DNA of 64,000 bases from JAHEJA01 sp965657215 (GTDB taxonomy: Bacteria; Pseudomonadota; Alphaproteobacteria; Rhodobacterales; Rhodobacteraceae): the NCBI GenBank assembly GCA_965657215.1, contig CBFHNR010000011.1, positions 1-64,000 on the forward strand, given 5' to 3'. The translations under genes were made by a program, and so were the position numbers. A model generated the notes under the pieces. It had not been told where the DNA came from, made no database searches, and saw nothing but the letters and a program-made list of their open reading frames with translations. Of this stretch, positions 17,072 through 25,820 are shown in pieces. Each line of letters begins with the position of its first letter. Within the stretch, counting starts at the first letter, position 1.

Positions 17072-17644
17072 ATGACCCCCAATGATTTTGAGAAAGTTGA
17101 GATAACGCGCGCGAATGGTCTGTGGGACTGGCTTGCATCCAATCATTCAAACGGCCCAACAGTATGGCTTGTCACATGGAAAGCCCTGCATCGCGATAAA
17201 TACGTGTCGAGAGACGAGGTTTTGGATGCCTTACTTGCATATGGTTGGATTGATGGACGGCGCATGAAGTTAGATGATGATCGCACTATGCAGCTTATTT
17301 CTCCGCGAAAAGCGCAGGCCTGGACGAAAACATATCGGGACCGCGCAGATCGCCTTATCAAAGAGGGGCGGATGCAGGCCGCAGGGTTGGCGCGGATCAA
17401 TGAGGCAAAAAGAGCGGGCTCCTACAACGTCGGCCAGGATATCGATGCTTTGATCGAGCCAGATGATCTTGTGAAGGCGCTATCTGAAGCAGGCGCCAAA
17501 GAATGGTGGGACGCCTCAGCGCCGTCATATCGACGAAATATTTTGCGATGGCTCTCACTTGCGAAACGCGACGACACTCGACTGTCGCGCATTAATAAAA
17601 TCGTAAGTTTTTCAGCCGACGGGAAAAAAGTGCCCAATTACTGA
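17072..17644 (+). CDS. YdeI/OmpD-associated family protein
   Basis: A 190-residue soluble protein of the YdeI family. Typical segments are GLWDWLASNHSNGPTVWLVT, AYGWIDGRRMKLDDDRTMQL, and SPRKAQAWTKTYRDRADRLI, followed by a helical C-terminus. The family has no firmly established biochemical role. It is a single-gene unit between the phosphonate block and a convergent HEPN-like gene. Confidence 0.8.
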   Translation: MTPNDFEKVEITRANGLWDWLASNHSNGPTVWLVTWKALHRDKYVSRDEVLDALLAYGWIDGRRMKLDDDRTMQLISPRKAQAWTKTYRDRADRLIKEGRMQAAGLARINEAKRAGSYNVGQDIDALIEPDDLVKALSEAGAKEWWDASAPSYRRNILRWLSLAKRDDTRLSRINKIVSFSADGKKVPNY

Positions 17645-17744
17645 TCGCGGAGAGATTTTAGTAATCTATATACTGCTAACAATTAATGCTGGAATGAAGC
17701 GATGAGAGCGTTTGCGTGCTTCTCCTCGTCGCAATAAACGCTAA

Positions 17745-18665
17745 TCATGTCCGTAACGCCCCAAATACTTCGGGCTTTTCAACTTGCAGCATTGTCAGTG
17801 TTTTTACACCAGATATTAAAATCTTTTGAGCGGTTCTAAAGTCTGGGATTCTATTTAATTCACCGTGCCCAAAATTGGGATTGGAGCCGTGAATAATAAG
17901 GCTGCGAAGGTGATATAGCTGTTTCCAGACAACGCGTGCATCTGTTTCCTTTATAGAAAGTTTGTTCCAATCAGGCTTCTCTAAGTGCTTGCATAACTCC
18001 AAGTCGTCAAAAATGTCTTCATAAACATATCTCATATTTCTTGAGATAGTATTTTGAAGATCTGAATTGGCATCTGTTGTCGTTAACGCACCCTCTATTA
18101 CCGACATGAAATTTGGAATTACATATTTTGAATTTAACGCGATATCGCGAAGGTTACGCGCGGCATCACGAAGTGAGCTTTTGTCAAACGCATCATAGTA
18201 TTTGGAATAAAGAGTGTTCAAGAATGCCAGATCGTCCTCTCTGAACTCAAAGCGCTCAAGATAATGATCAGCATACGCAAATGTGTTTACGGCAATCCCA
18301 AGATGGGCGGTGTGCGAGCAAATCCTTTTTAATCTTTCGTCGAACAGACCGCCAAGTAGTAAATTGTGGTCTAAATAAAACAAAGCATCCTGCAAGCGGC
18401 CAAGGTGCATACTCCTGCCCTCAACTTCGATGTGTTCGAAAACTAAGAGTTTCAAGTGTTCAAAGGGTAACTTTTTTGCGGAATTTGGGTTTTCATATTC
18501 AAACTCATGATGCTTAAATATGTTTTCACATCTTTGCGTATTCTCAGAGATTTCGCACGCTGTTGCATCACGCAATGTCCAGTAGTCTGCTATATCGCAA
18601 GGTAGCGTCAGTGTTGGACTTAACTGAATTCGGGGCTCCAATAACATTGCAGAAAAAATGGACAT
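17745..18665 (-). CDS. HEPN-like domain protein (Apea type), orphan
   Basis: A 306-residue AT-rich gene. The C-terminal third contains HLRSLIIHGSNPNFG, in which R254 and H259 form the RX4-6H motif of HEPN domains, in the pattern of Apea-like HEPN proteins. HEPN proteins are often RNases in toxin-antitoxin or abortive-infection systems. No partner nucleotidyltransferase or antitoxin gene is adjacent. The N-terminal 200 residues are not recognised. Base use unlike the neighbours suggests transfer. The function is inferred from one motif. Confidence 0.65.
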   Translation of the reverse strand: MSIFSAMLLEPRIQLSPTLTLPCDIADYWTLRDATACEISENTQRCENIFKHHEFEYENPNSAKKLPFEHLKLLVFEHIEVEGRSMHLGRLQDALFYLDHNLLLGGLFDERLKRICSHTAHLGIAVNTFAYADHYLERFEFREDDLAFLNTLYSKYYDAFDKSSLRDAARNLRDIALNSKYVIPNFMSVIEGALTTTDANSDLQNTISRNMRYVYEDIFDDLELCKHLEKPDWNKLSIKETDARVVWKQLYHLRSLIIHGSNPNFGHGELNRIPDFRTAQKILISGVKTLTMLQVEKPEVFGALRT

Positions 18666-18881
18666 TTTTAAACATCTTTCGGACGGGATTAAATGCCGAA
18701 AGGCTATGCATAAAAAAGTGTAATTTCAAGTAAATGAAAACCCAATTAATCCAACTTATAAACCAAACCATTCGATGAAATTTTCAGGTAGAACATTGAG
18801 AGTGTTGGCCTTGGCACGCAAGCTTAGTCGCAAGTACTCTGTAGGTCCGAAGGCAAAAGCTGTGAACAGCCTGACCTTTTG
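18666..18881. other. Intergenic region; possible small RNA on + strand
   Basis: About 215 bases between the HEPN-like gene start and an orphan rightward terminator. The left part must hold the leftward promoter of the HEPN-like gene. No protein-coding frame is convincing. Because the terminator at 18882-18921 faces right and no plus-strand gene precedes it for over 1.2 kb, a small RNA ending there is possible. No clear promoter for it is visible. Confidence 0.3.
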
Positions 18882-18921
18882 AAACTCGGACAGCCGACGC
18901 GATGTGGTTGTCCGAGTTTTT
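18882..18921 (+). terminator. Rho-independent terminator (rightward, orphan)
   Basis: An 11-bp perfect stem (AAACTCGGACA 18882-18892 with TGTCCGAGTTT 18909-18919) closes a 16-base loop and runs into five T. The T-run exists only on the plus strand. It lies between two leftward genes and so serves no annotated gene. Confidence 0.8.
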
Positions 18922-18976
18922 AATTAAGGTGTAGCCACTAAAGTTTGATAACTTGATCAATGCAATTAATGCTCAA

Positions 18977-20005
18977 TTAACCAAGTTGAAGCTTGCGTGC
19001 CTGTGCAAAAGACACCAGTTTCTTGCGCTCTTCATCCCACAAATGCAACCGCGCCGTTTGGAGGCTTTCTTTGATGGTCATGCGATTGGTCGTGGCAAGT
19101 GCGCTGTGTTCCTTGAGCACCTTTGGCAGTTTGTAAAACGGAATGCGGCTATAGAGGTGGTGGACGTGGTGAATGCCTATGTTGCCTGTCAACCACTGCA
19201 AGACGGGGGGGAGCACATAGTATGAGCTGCCATGAAAGGCGGCTTCGTGGATGTCCCAATCAGGCTCTTGTTCCCAATGGGTTTCCTCGAATTGGTGCTG
19301 CACATAAAACAACCACACGCCACAGGTTGCGGCAATAAAGGTTGAGGGGAGGAAAATCAGGAGGATTGGCATTAACCCACCGAAATAATATATGATTGAA
19401 AGCGCTGTCAGAATGACCGCGTTTGTGCCCATTGCGCTCACCCAATATTTTGCCTGATGCGTCAAGCCAAGCGGCAACCTGTTCTGGAGAAAGAACAAAT
19501 ACCCTGGTCCGAGACCAAACAGGACCACAGGATGGCGGTACAGACGGTAGAATAGGCGCCCGACGGCTGATTTATCCTGATACTCAGAGACGGTGAGTGT
19601 ATGGACATCTCCCATTCCTCGGCGACCTAGATTACCTGATGAGCTATGGTGCAATGCATGAGAGCGCCGCCACACATCATAGGGCGTGAGTGTGGCGACC
19701 CCGATGATGCGGCCAAGCCAATCACACAGAACGCGGTTCTTAAAGAATGAGCTGTGACCACAGTCGTGTTGGATAATGAACAATCGCAACAAAAAGGCCG
19801 CGTTCAAAACAGAAAGGGCGAGAGTAAGCCAAATATTGATCGATATTGTATGCCAGGCTAGCCCCCACAATATTACGAAACAGCCCAAAGTGATGCCGAG
19901 CTCAAGACTGCTGCGCGCCGCATTGGGTTCGCGGTAATCCGAAAGCAATTTGATCCAGTCACGGGCCGCGTTCGGGGGGTAGTTGGGAGCTTCGGTATTG
20001 GGCAT
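18977..20005 (-). CDS. Membrane fatty-acid desaturase
   Basis: A 342-residue integral-membrane desaturase with the three histidine boxes that bind the di-iron centre: HDCGH, HALHH and HHVHH. Paired hydrophobic segments lie between them. It introduces a double bond into acyl chains, probably of membrane lipids; regioselectivity cannot be read from sequence. ATG 20005 (MPNTEAPNYPP) is taken as the start. The frame opens further upstream only at a TTG (20065) with no family similarity. It is flanked by divergent ilvD-like and an orphan terminator. Confidence 0.87.
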   Translation of the reverse strand: MPNTEAPNYPPNAARDWIKLLSDYREPNAARSSLELGITLGCFVILWGLAWHTISINIWLTLALSVLNAAFLLRLFIIQHDCGHSSFFKNRVLCDWLGRIIGVATLTPYDVWRRSHALHHSSSGNLGRRGMGDVHTLTVSEYQDKSAVGRLFYRLYRHPVVLFGLGPGYLFFLQNRLPLGLTHQAKYWVSAMGTNAVILTALSIIYYFGGLMPILLIFLPSTFIAATCGVWLFYVQHQFEETHWEQEPDWDIHEAAFHGSSYYVLPPVLQWLTGNIGIHHVHHLYSRIPFYKLPKVLKEHSALATTNRMTIKESLQTARLHLWDEERKKLVSFAQARKLQLG

Positions 20006-20380
20006 GAATTCATCATTTCTGTTTTTGCACTTACCGCTTGGTAAACGATGTCGCGAAATGTTCAATCAATAAAAGCGTTTAACTCTTGGAATTGATGACG
20101 CACCTTATCGGGATCCTGCGTTTTGAACTGGTGACTCTGGAATAGAGTGAGGCATAAAATACATCCACAAATGTGGAACACGCCCTTGTGGTGCAGCGAA
20201 ACGCATCCCTTAAACCCGGCTCGCATCAACGCAATCTGTTCCAATATTTGAAACGAATTGCAGTGGGTTAGGGCCATTTTCACCCCGTGACTAGATTTTC
20301 ATTGTGCCCTATGTTTCCGCAGAGCACTCTCCTATGATTAAGCATAAAAGAATCACTTCCAACCTGGCGGAATGTTAAAA
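20006..20380. other. Intergenic region, desaturase/dehydratase divergent promoters
   Basis: About 375 bases. A 73-codon leftward frame (20062-20283) is present but has no recognisable similarity, and its coupling to the desaturase would rely on a TTG, so I do not call it a gene. The region should hold divergent promoters for the desaturase and the dehydratase. No terminator or structured RNA is evident. Confidence 0.35.
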
Positions 20381-22177
20381 ATGACGAAAATGACGAAGGA
20401 CAAGTTACGCTCTCGCGATTGGTTCGCACGGGAAGGGGATCCCGAAATGTCAGCACTCTATTTAGAGCGCTACCTAAATTATGGTCTCACCCGTGAAGAG
20501 CTGCAATCTGGCAAACCGATTATTGCCATTGCACAAACAGGCAGCGATTTGTCACCCTGTAATCGTCATCACCTCGAATTGACCAAACGTGTCCGCGACG
20601 GGATTATTGCGGCTGGAGGCACGCCTATTGAAGTGCCTGTGCATCCTATTCAAGAAACGGGAAAACGCCCGACTGCGAATTTGGATCGCAACTTGGCCTA
20701 TTTGTCCTTGGTCGAAACGCTTCAAGGATACCCATTGGATGGGGTTGTTCTGAATATCGGCTGTGACAAGACCACGCCTGCTTTGTTGATGGCGGCGGCG
20801 ACAGTGAACATACCGGCGATTGCTTTGTCTGTTGGGCCTATGCTGAATGGATGGTGGAACGGGGAGCGTGCAGGATCGGGAACGATTATCTGGAAAGCCC
20901 GTGAAATGATGGCCAAAGGTGAAATTGACGGCGAAGAGTTTATGGATATCGCCGCCTCTAGCGCGCCTTCTGTCGGCTATTGCAACACGATGGGCACCGC
21001 GACAACGATGAATTCATTGGCCGAGGCTTTGGGCATGCAGCTTCCAGGAAGCGCTGCTATTCCTGCGCCTTACCGCGAACGTGCACAAATTAGTTATGAA
21101 ACAGGCAAGCGTATTGTCGACATGGTTTGGGAAGATTTGCGCCCATCGGATGTCATGACACGCGCGGCCTTTGAAAATGCGATTGTTATCAACTCCGCGA
21201 TCGGTGGATCCACCAATGCGCCAATACACCTCAATGCGATTGCGGCGCATCTTGGTGTCGAGGTAAATAACGACGACTGGCAGGAATTGGGGTTCAAAGT
21301 TCCACTATTGGTAAATCTGCAACCTGCTGGTAAATACCTTGGCGAAGATTATCACCGCGCAGGGGGGGTGCCCGCGGTCGTTGCAGAGTTGCTCAAAGGG
21401 GGGCTATTGCCCAATCCCGACGCAATTACTGTGAATGGCCTCAGCATGAAGGTCAACTGTGACGGCAAAGCAGCATCTAACACAGATGTCATTCGCACGC
21501 TCGACAACCCACTGGTTGAGGATGCGGGGTTCTTGAATCTCAAGGGCAACCTGTTCAACAGTGCCATCATGAAAATCAGTGTGATTTCCGAGGATTTCAA
21601 AGCAAGATACCTGTCTAATCCCGAGGATCCTAACGCCTTTGAAGGGCGCGCGATTGTATTTGACGGGACAGAGGATTTTCACAACCGGATTGATGACCCA
21701 TCTGAAAGCATTGATGAAAACTGCGTCTTGTTTATGCGAGGGACGGGTCCCAAAGGCTACCCTGGGGGTGCCGAGGTCGTGAACATGCGTGCTCCATCCT
21801 ATTTGCTAAAGCAAGGCATACAAGCTTTGCCCTGTGTCGGCGATGGGCGTCAATCAGGTACATCTGGATCGCCGTCTATTTTGAACGCATCGCCTGAAGC
21901 GGCTGAAGGCGGCGGATTGGCCTTGTTGAAAACAGGGGATACGGTTCGGTTCGATTTGAACAAATGCAGCGCCGATATTTTGGTGCCCCTTGAGGAACTA
22001 GCGGAGCGTGCCCGTGAATTAGAGGCCGCTGGCGGTTATGCAATTCCAGAGAGCCAAACACCGTGGCAGCAGTATTTCCGCGAACTGACCACAGGTTTGG
22101 ATACGGGGATGACATTGCGGGATGCCCCGAAATATCGCGACACGGCTCGTGTGTCCCGGCCAAGAGACAGCCACTAG
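20381..22177 (+). CDS. IlvD/Edd-family sugar-acid dehydratase
   Basis: An enzyme of about 598 residues that removes water from 2,3-dihydroxy acids using an Fe-S cluster. The three cluster cysteines are in SDLSPCNRHH, NIGCDKTTPA and SVGYCNTMGTATTM. The sequence style (RSRDWFAREGDPEM, GHP-free N-terminus, GEDYHRAGGVPAV) fits the arabonate/xylonate branch better than branched-chain amino-acid IlvD. The exact substrate is inferred. Three ATGs lie at 20372, 20381 and 20390; 20381 fits best with GGCGG upstream. No sugar-acid operon partners are adjacent. Confidence 0.85.
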   Translation: MTKMTKDKLRSRDWFAREGDPEMSALYLERYLNYGLTREELQSGKPIIAIAQTGSDLSPCNRHHLELTKRVRDGIIAAGGTPIEVPVHPIQETGKRPTANLDRNLAYLSLVETLQGYPLDGVVLNIGCDKTTPALLMAAATVNIPAIALSVGPMLNGWWNGERAGSGTIIWKAREMMAKGEIDGEEFMDIAASSAPSVGYCNTMGTATTMNSLAEALGMQLPGSAAIPAPYRERAQISYETGKRIVDMVWEDLRPSDVMTRAAFENAIVINSAIGGSTNAPIHLNAIAAHLGVEVNNDDWQELGFKVPLLVNLQPAGKYLGEDYHRAGGVPAVVAELLKGGLLPNPDAITVNGLSMKVNCDGKAASNTDVIRTLDNPLVEDAGFLNLKGNLFNSAIMKISVISEDFKARYLSNPEDPNAFEGRAIVFDGTEDFHNRIDDPSESIDENCVLFMRGTGPKGYPGGAEVVNMRAPSYLLKQGIQALPCVGDGRQSGTSGSPSILNASPEAAEGGGLALLKTGDTVRFDLNKCSADILVPLEELAERARELEAAGGYAIPESQTPWQQYFRELTTGLDTGMTLRDAPKYRDTARVSRPRDSH

Positions 22178-22300
22178 GCCGATCAATAGCAAGCTCACAG
22201 GCGTGGCCTTTCGCGAGGTCTCCTCTGTGGGCAAAGCGCTTGACAGCCTTGGCCCGTTTGGTTTCAATTTTTGTAACATGAATGAGATACGGAGATGGGC

Positions 22301-23281
22301 ATGTATCCCTTTTATTTGACGCAGCGCCCCACGGGCTTTGATGCTTTGGACAAGGAGCCAGTGTTTGAGGCCTCGAAGCATCTACAACTTGAGCCACCAA
22401 CCGATGTCTACGGATTGGGCGATCTGAATTACGACGCCGAGACCATTGCTCAAGCGCCTGCTAAATTTGCCGCCACCTCTATGTTTCGTGTGCTCTCGGA
22501 TGAGGGGGCAGTTCTTTTGTATGAGACAGTGAAACGACTAGAACCCTTCGCCACCTCCAACGCGCGGATTGAGCGATGTGTCTGAGGTGGGGTATATCGG
22601 TCTAAATTCCTGCGGGATTTGTGCCTTAGTCCAGAAATTACCGATTTTCTGAGTGATATTGCGGGGCTTGATTTAATGCCGCATACGATCCCGCATCAAT
22701 TGGGGCATCTCAATTATAATCCACAGGAAATCGGTAAAAACGTTGATAAATGGCACGTGGATACGCTGCGCTTTGATTATGTGATGTTTGTGACAGACCC
22801 GACCAAGAATGAAGGCGGACAGTTTCAATATTTCAAAGGCACCAAAGAAGAAATGGCCCAGCTCAAAGCCTCTGGACAGCATATCCCTGAGGATAAAATA
22901 ATATCACCTGACATGCCTGGACCTGGATATGCAGTGCTTCAACAAGGGAATTTGGTCGTGCATCAGGCCAAGGGTTTGACCGCACCCGGTGAACGCGTAA
23001 CGATGGTGAATGGCTACGTCCCAAGGGATCCGAATTTCCCCGATTATTCACGATATGATCAATTGGCTAATGTTGATCCAGCGCATGTTGTGACGAGCGA
23101 ATATAGCCGACATGCTGCGCTTCAGGCGCAACGTCTTTTGGATCAAAACATCATTAATGTTGCCCCTCAAGAACAGGCGGAAGACTATGCCCAGTCGTTA
23201 GAAGCAGCAGCCCAATCTCTCTTATCTGCTGCGCAAAATATTCTAGCAGGGGCTAAGAGTATTGAACATTTCGGGGATTGA
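22301..23281 (+). pseudogene. 2OG-Fe(II)-oxygenase-like gene with one in-frame TGA
   Basis: One continuous frame of 327 codons interrupted only by TGA 22583-22585. Similarity continues directly on both sides (...SNARIERCV, then GGVYRSKFLRDLCLSPE). ATG 22301 has GGAG six bases ahead. The downstream half holds WHVDTLRFDY (HxD, codons at about 22754-22762) and GNLVVHQAKGLTAPGERV (distal His and Arg), the iron and co-substrate pattern of 2-oxoglutarate oxygenases. A single CGA-to-TGA change explains the stop. The rest is undamaged, so the mutation is recent, a sequencing error, or a read-through case. The substrate is unknown. Confidence 0.75.
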
Positions 23282-24199
23282 TCACTGTCTGTGATCTGAC
23301 ACAGCTGAGGACACAATCCAATCGCGCACGATTTCGGCGTTTGGGATAAGAGAGCGTTCCTTGGACCACACCAAATAAAACGCTTTTCCCGTGGTCCACG
23401 ACCAATCGGATCGACCAGCAAGCAATTCCTTTTCAATTAGTGGGCCAACGATATGGTGCCACCCAAAAGCGAACCCTTCGCCCGCCATTGCCGCTTGAAG
23501 CACCATCGCATAATCATTCAAGCGCAGCCCACTTTGCGGAGGCTGTTCCGTGATCCCAAATTCGCGGAACCACTGGGCCCATGAGGGGCGTTCACGAATA
23601 GGTTCTTCGAGGTGAATGAGGCGTTGATGCAAGAGCCCCGTAATATTCCTGAGGTGCACGGCCGAAGCCATGACGCGAGGTGCGGCAACAGGATAGATGA
23701 TTTCCGGGGCGATCAATGCGCTCTCGTATCCGGGCCAATGTCCGTTCCCCAAACGAACCGCAAGGCTAATGGGTTCGGCGTTCAGATCAGGTTCGCGATC
23801 ACTGGATTGTAGTCTGAGATCTATATTGGGGTAGCTGTGTTGAAATTTGCTCAAACGCGGTAGCATCCAATAATTCGTAAAGGCAGAGGATGCGCTCAGC
23901 GTAACATGATCGTTGCTGGCGGATTGTCGAATGGAATTTGCGGTTTGTTCCAATTGATCAAAAGCGCGTGTGACATCCGCAAAAAGACGGTCACCTGCAT
24001 GTGTGAGGCTTATGCGACGATGATCGCGTTGGAACAAAACGACGCCGAGTGCAGTTTCCAACTGTTTGATGGATGCACTCACAGAAGGTTGCTGAACATT
24101 CAACTCCTGTGCAGCCAACGTAAAAGATCCGCGCCGTGCGGCGGCTTCAAACACAACGAGGTGGCGCGGGGATGCTAAATGGGTCCAGAGGTTTTGCAT
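23282..24199 (-). CDS. LysR-family regulator (GcvA-like)
   Basis: A 305-residue LysR regulator. Residues about 8-66 form the HTH (FEAAARRGSFTLAAQELNVQ, QPSVSASIKQLE) and the rest the substrate-binding-like effector domain of the GcvA type. It is divergent from the MttB-like gene across a 91-base gap, so it likely controls the methylated-amine pair 24291-28289. It abuts the interrupted oxygenase gene tail to tail. Confidence 0.88.
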   Translation of the reverse strand: MQNLWTHLASPRHLVVFEAAARRGSFTLAAQELNVQQPSVSASIKQLETALGVVLFQRDHRRISLTHAGDRLFADVTRAFDQLEQTANSIRQSASNDHVTLSASSAFTNYWMLPRLSKFQHSYPNIDLRLQSSDREPDLNAEPISLAVRLGNGHWPGYESALIAPEIIYPVAAPRVMASAVHLRNITGLLHQRLIHLEEPIRERPSWAQWFREFGITEQPPQSGLRLNDYAMVLQAAMAGEGFAFGWHHIVGPLIEKELLAGRSDWSWTTGKAFYLVWSKERSLIPNAEIVRDWIVSSAVSDHRQ

Positions 24200-24290
24200 A
24201 ATCTGAACTTATCCAAATCATAGATTTTTTCAACCGTCACAGCTCGGATTTTTACGGCTACGTTTCGATAACAATAGGGGAGAAGTTTCA

Positions 24291-25811
24291 ATGGCTAGAC
24301 GTTCACGTCCATCGCGCGGCCGCGATCAAACGGGTGGTCGCGTTCAAGCCTCGCCTTATGTGCAAAGGTCTTTGGCGTTTTTTAATCCGCTCGATGAGGA
24401 GAGTATTGAAAAGCTTGAAACGCAAGTGGATTGGATCCTCCAAGAAGTGGGTATTGCCTTTCGCGATGATCCAGTTGCTTTGGATCTGTGGCGCAAAGAG
24501 GGGGCGAAGATAGAGGGTGATATCGTCACTGCCCCCGCGGATTGGATTCGCGCATTGTGTCGCAAAGCCCCAAGTGAATTTACCCAGCTCGCCCGCAACC
24601 CCGAACGTTCGGTTCGTATTGGGGGTCGCAATCAAGTTTTTGCGCCCATATACGGTGCGCCTTTTGTGCGTGATCTAGAACAGGGGCGTCGCTATGGGGA
24701 TATGGCGGCCTTTCATGACTTGGTGAAGCTTAGCTATATGCATCCTAATCTGCATCACGGTGGGCTGGTAACAGTTGAGCCTTGTGATGTTCCTGTCAGC
24801 AAGCGACATTTGGATATGCTACTTGCCCATATGACTTTGTCGGACAAACCGCATCTTGGCGCGATAACAGAAATGAGCCGTGCCCAAGATAGCGTTGATA
24901 TGGCTGAAATCCTATTTGGCAAGGACGTCATGGATGAGAATTGCGTCATCATGGGGAATGTGAATACCAACTCTCCGCTTTTGGTTGATAAAGTCGTGAC
25001 CGAAGCCGCGCGCGTTTATTCATCGCGGGGGCAGGGCATGATCGTTGTGCCCTTTATTCTCAGTGGTGCGATGGGCCCAGTCTCAACAGCCGCCTCTGTC
25101 GCACAAGCGATGGCCGAGGCGATGATGGTCTGCGCCTATGTTCAACTCTTGCGGCCCGGCGCGCCCTTTGTTTTGGGGAACTTCCTGTCGTCGATGTCTT
25201 TGAAATCAGGCGCACCGACGTTTGGAATGCCAGAGCCTGTGATGTCGAATTATGCAATTGGGCAATTGGCGCGTCGCGCTGGGCTGCCTTTGCGCTGCGG
25301 TGGGTCCCTGACGGCGTCCAAAATCGAAGACGCCCAAGCCGCCTATGAAAGCGCGGATAGTATGCATTCGACCATGCTTGCGGGTGCCAATTTCGTGTTG
25401 CACTCTGCGGGTTGGCTCGAGGGTGGGCTATGCGTGGGCTATGAAAAGCTCATTATGGATGCAGATCGTTTGGGGGGATATCAAAAGGTATTGTCACAGG
25501 GATTAGATGTCTCAGATGAGGCCTTTGCACGTGATGCCTATGGAGAAGTGGATGCAGGCGGGCATTTCTTGGGATGTGCGCATACCATGCGGAATTATCA
25601 AAGCGCCTTTTATGAACCCGCCCTCAGCGACAGCGAAAACGTAGAAAGCTGGGAAGAAGGCGGAAGCCAAGATATGCGCGTTCGCGCGAACAAACGCGTG
25701 AAAAAAATGTTGGCGGATTATCAACAACCGCCCATAAATACAGACACCAAAGAGGCGCTAGAGGCATTTGTGGCCAAGCGCAAAGAAGACTTGCCCGACG
25801 CGTGGTATTAG
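24291..25811 (+). CDS. MttB-family methyltransferase (non-pyrrolysine)
   Basis: A 506-residue TIM-barrel protein of the trimethylamine methyltransferase superfamily (QVDWILQEVGIAFRDDP, APIYGAPFVRDLEQGRRYG, VNTNSPLLVDKVV, PFILSGAMGPVS). There is no in-frame TAG, so it belongs to the pyrrolysine-free branch, some members of which demethylate quaternary amines such as glycine betaine. That branch normally passes the methyl group to a corrinoid protein, which is not encoded nearby. The next gene, 9 bases on, is a DMGDH-like flavoenzyme with a folate-binding domain. Substrate and methyl acceptor are unknown. Confidence 0.87.
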   Translation: MARRSRPSRGRDQTGGRVQASPYVQRSLAFFNPLDEESIEKLETQVDWILQEVGIAFRDDPVALDLWRKEGAKIEGDIVTAPADWIRALCRKAPSEFTQLARNPERSVRIGGRNQVFAPIYGAPFVRDLEQGRRYGDMAAFHDLVKLSYMHPNLHHGGLVTVEPCDVPVSKRHLDMLLAHMTLSDKPHLGAITEMSRAQDSVDMAEILFGKDVMDENCVIMGNVNTNSPLLVDKVVTEAARVYSSRGQGMIVVPFILSGAMGPVSTAASVAQAMAEAMMVCAYVQLLRPGAPFVLGNFLSSMSLKSGAPTFGMPEPVMSNYAIGQLARRAGLPLRCGGSLTASKIEDAQAAYESADSMHSTMLAGANFVLHSAGWLEGGLCVGYEKLIMDADRLGGYQKVLSQGLDVSDEAFARDAYGEVDAGGHFLGCAHTMRNYQSAFYEPALSDSENVESWEEGGSQDMRVRANKRVKKMLADYQQPPINTDTKEALEAFVAKRKEDLPDAWY

Positions 25812-25820
25812 GAGGACGAC

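Noticed and set aside
20062..20283. 73-codon leftward frame upstream of the fatty-acid desaturase
   Set aside because: No recognisable family, and the apparent overlap with the desaturase depends on a TTG at 20065 that is not a likely start. It is kept only as part of the intergenic description.
22583..22585. TGA in the oxygenase-like gene as a selenocysteine codon
   Set aside because: No SECIS-like hairpin is evident just downstream, and the flanking residues suggest an ancestral Arg (CGA) rather than Cys.
24291..25811. MttB-like gene as a pyrrolysine-containing trimethylamine methyltransferase
   Set aside because: The frame contains no internal TAG and is full length without read-through.
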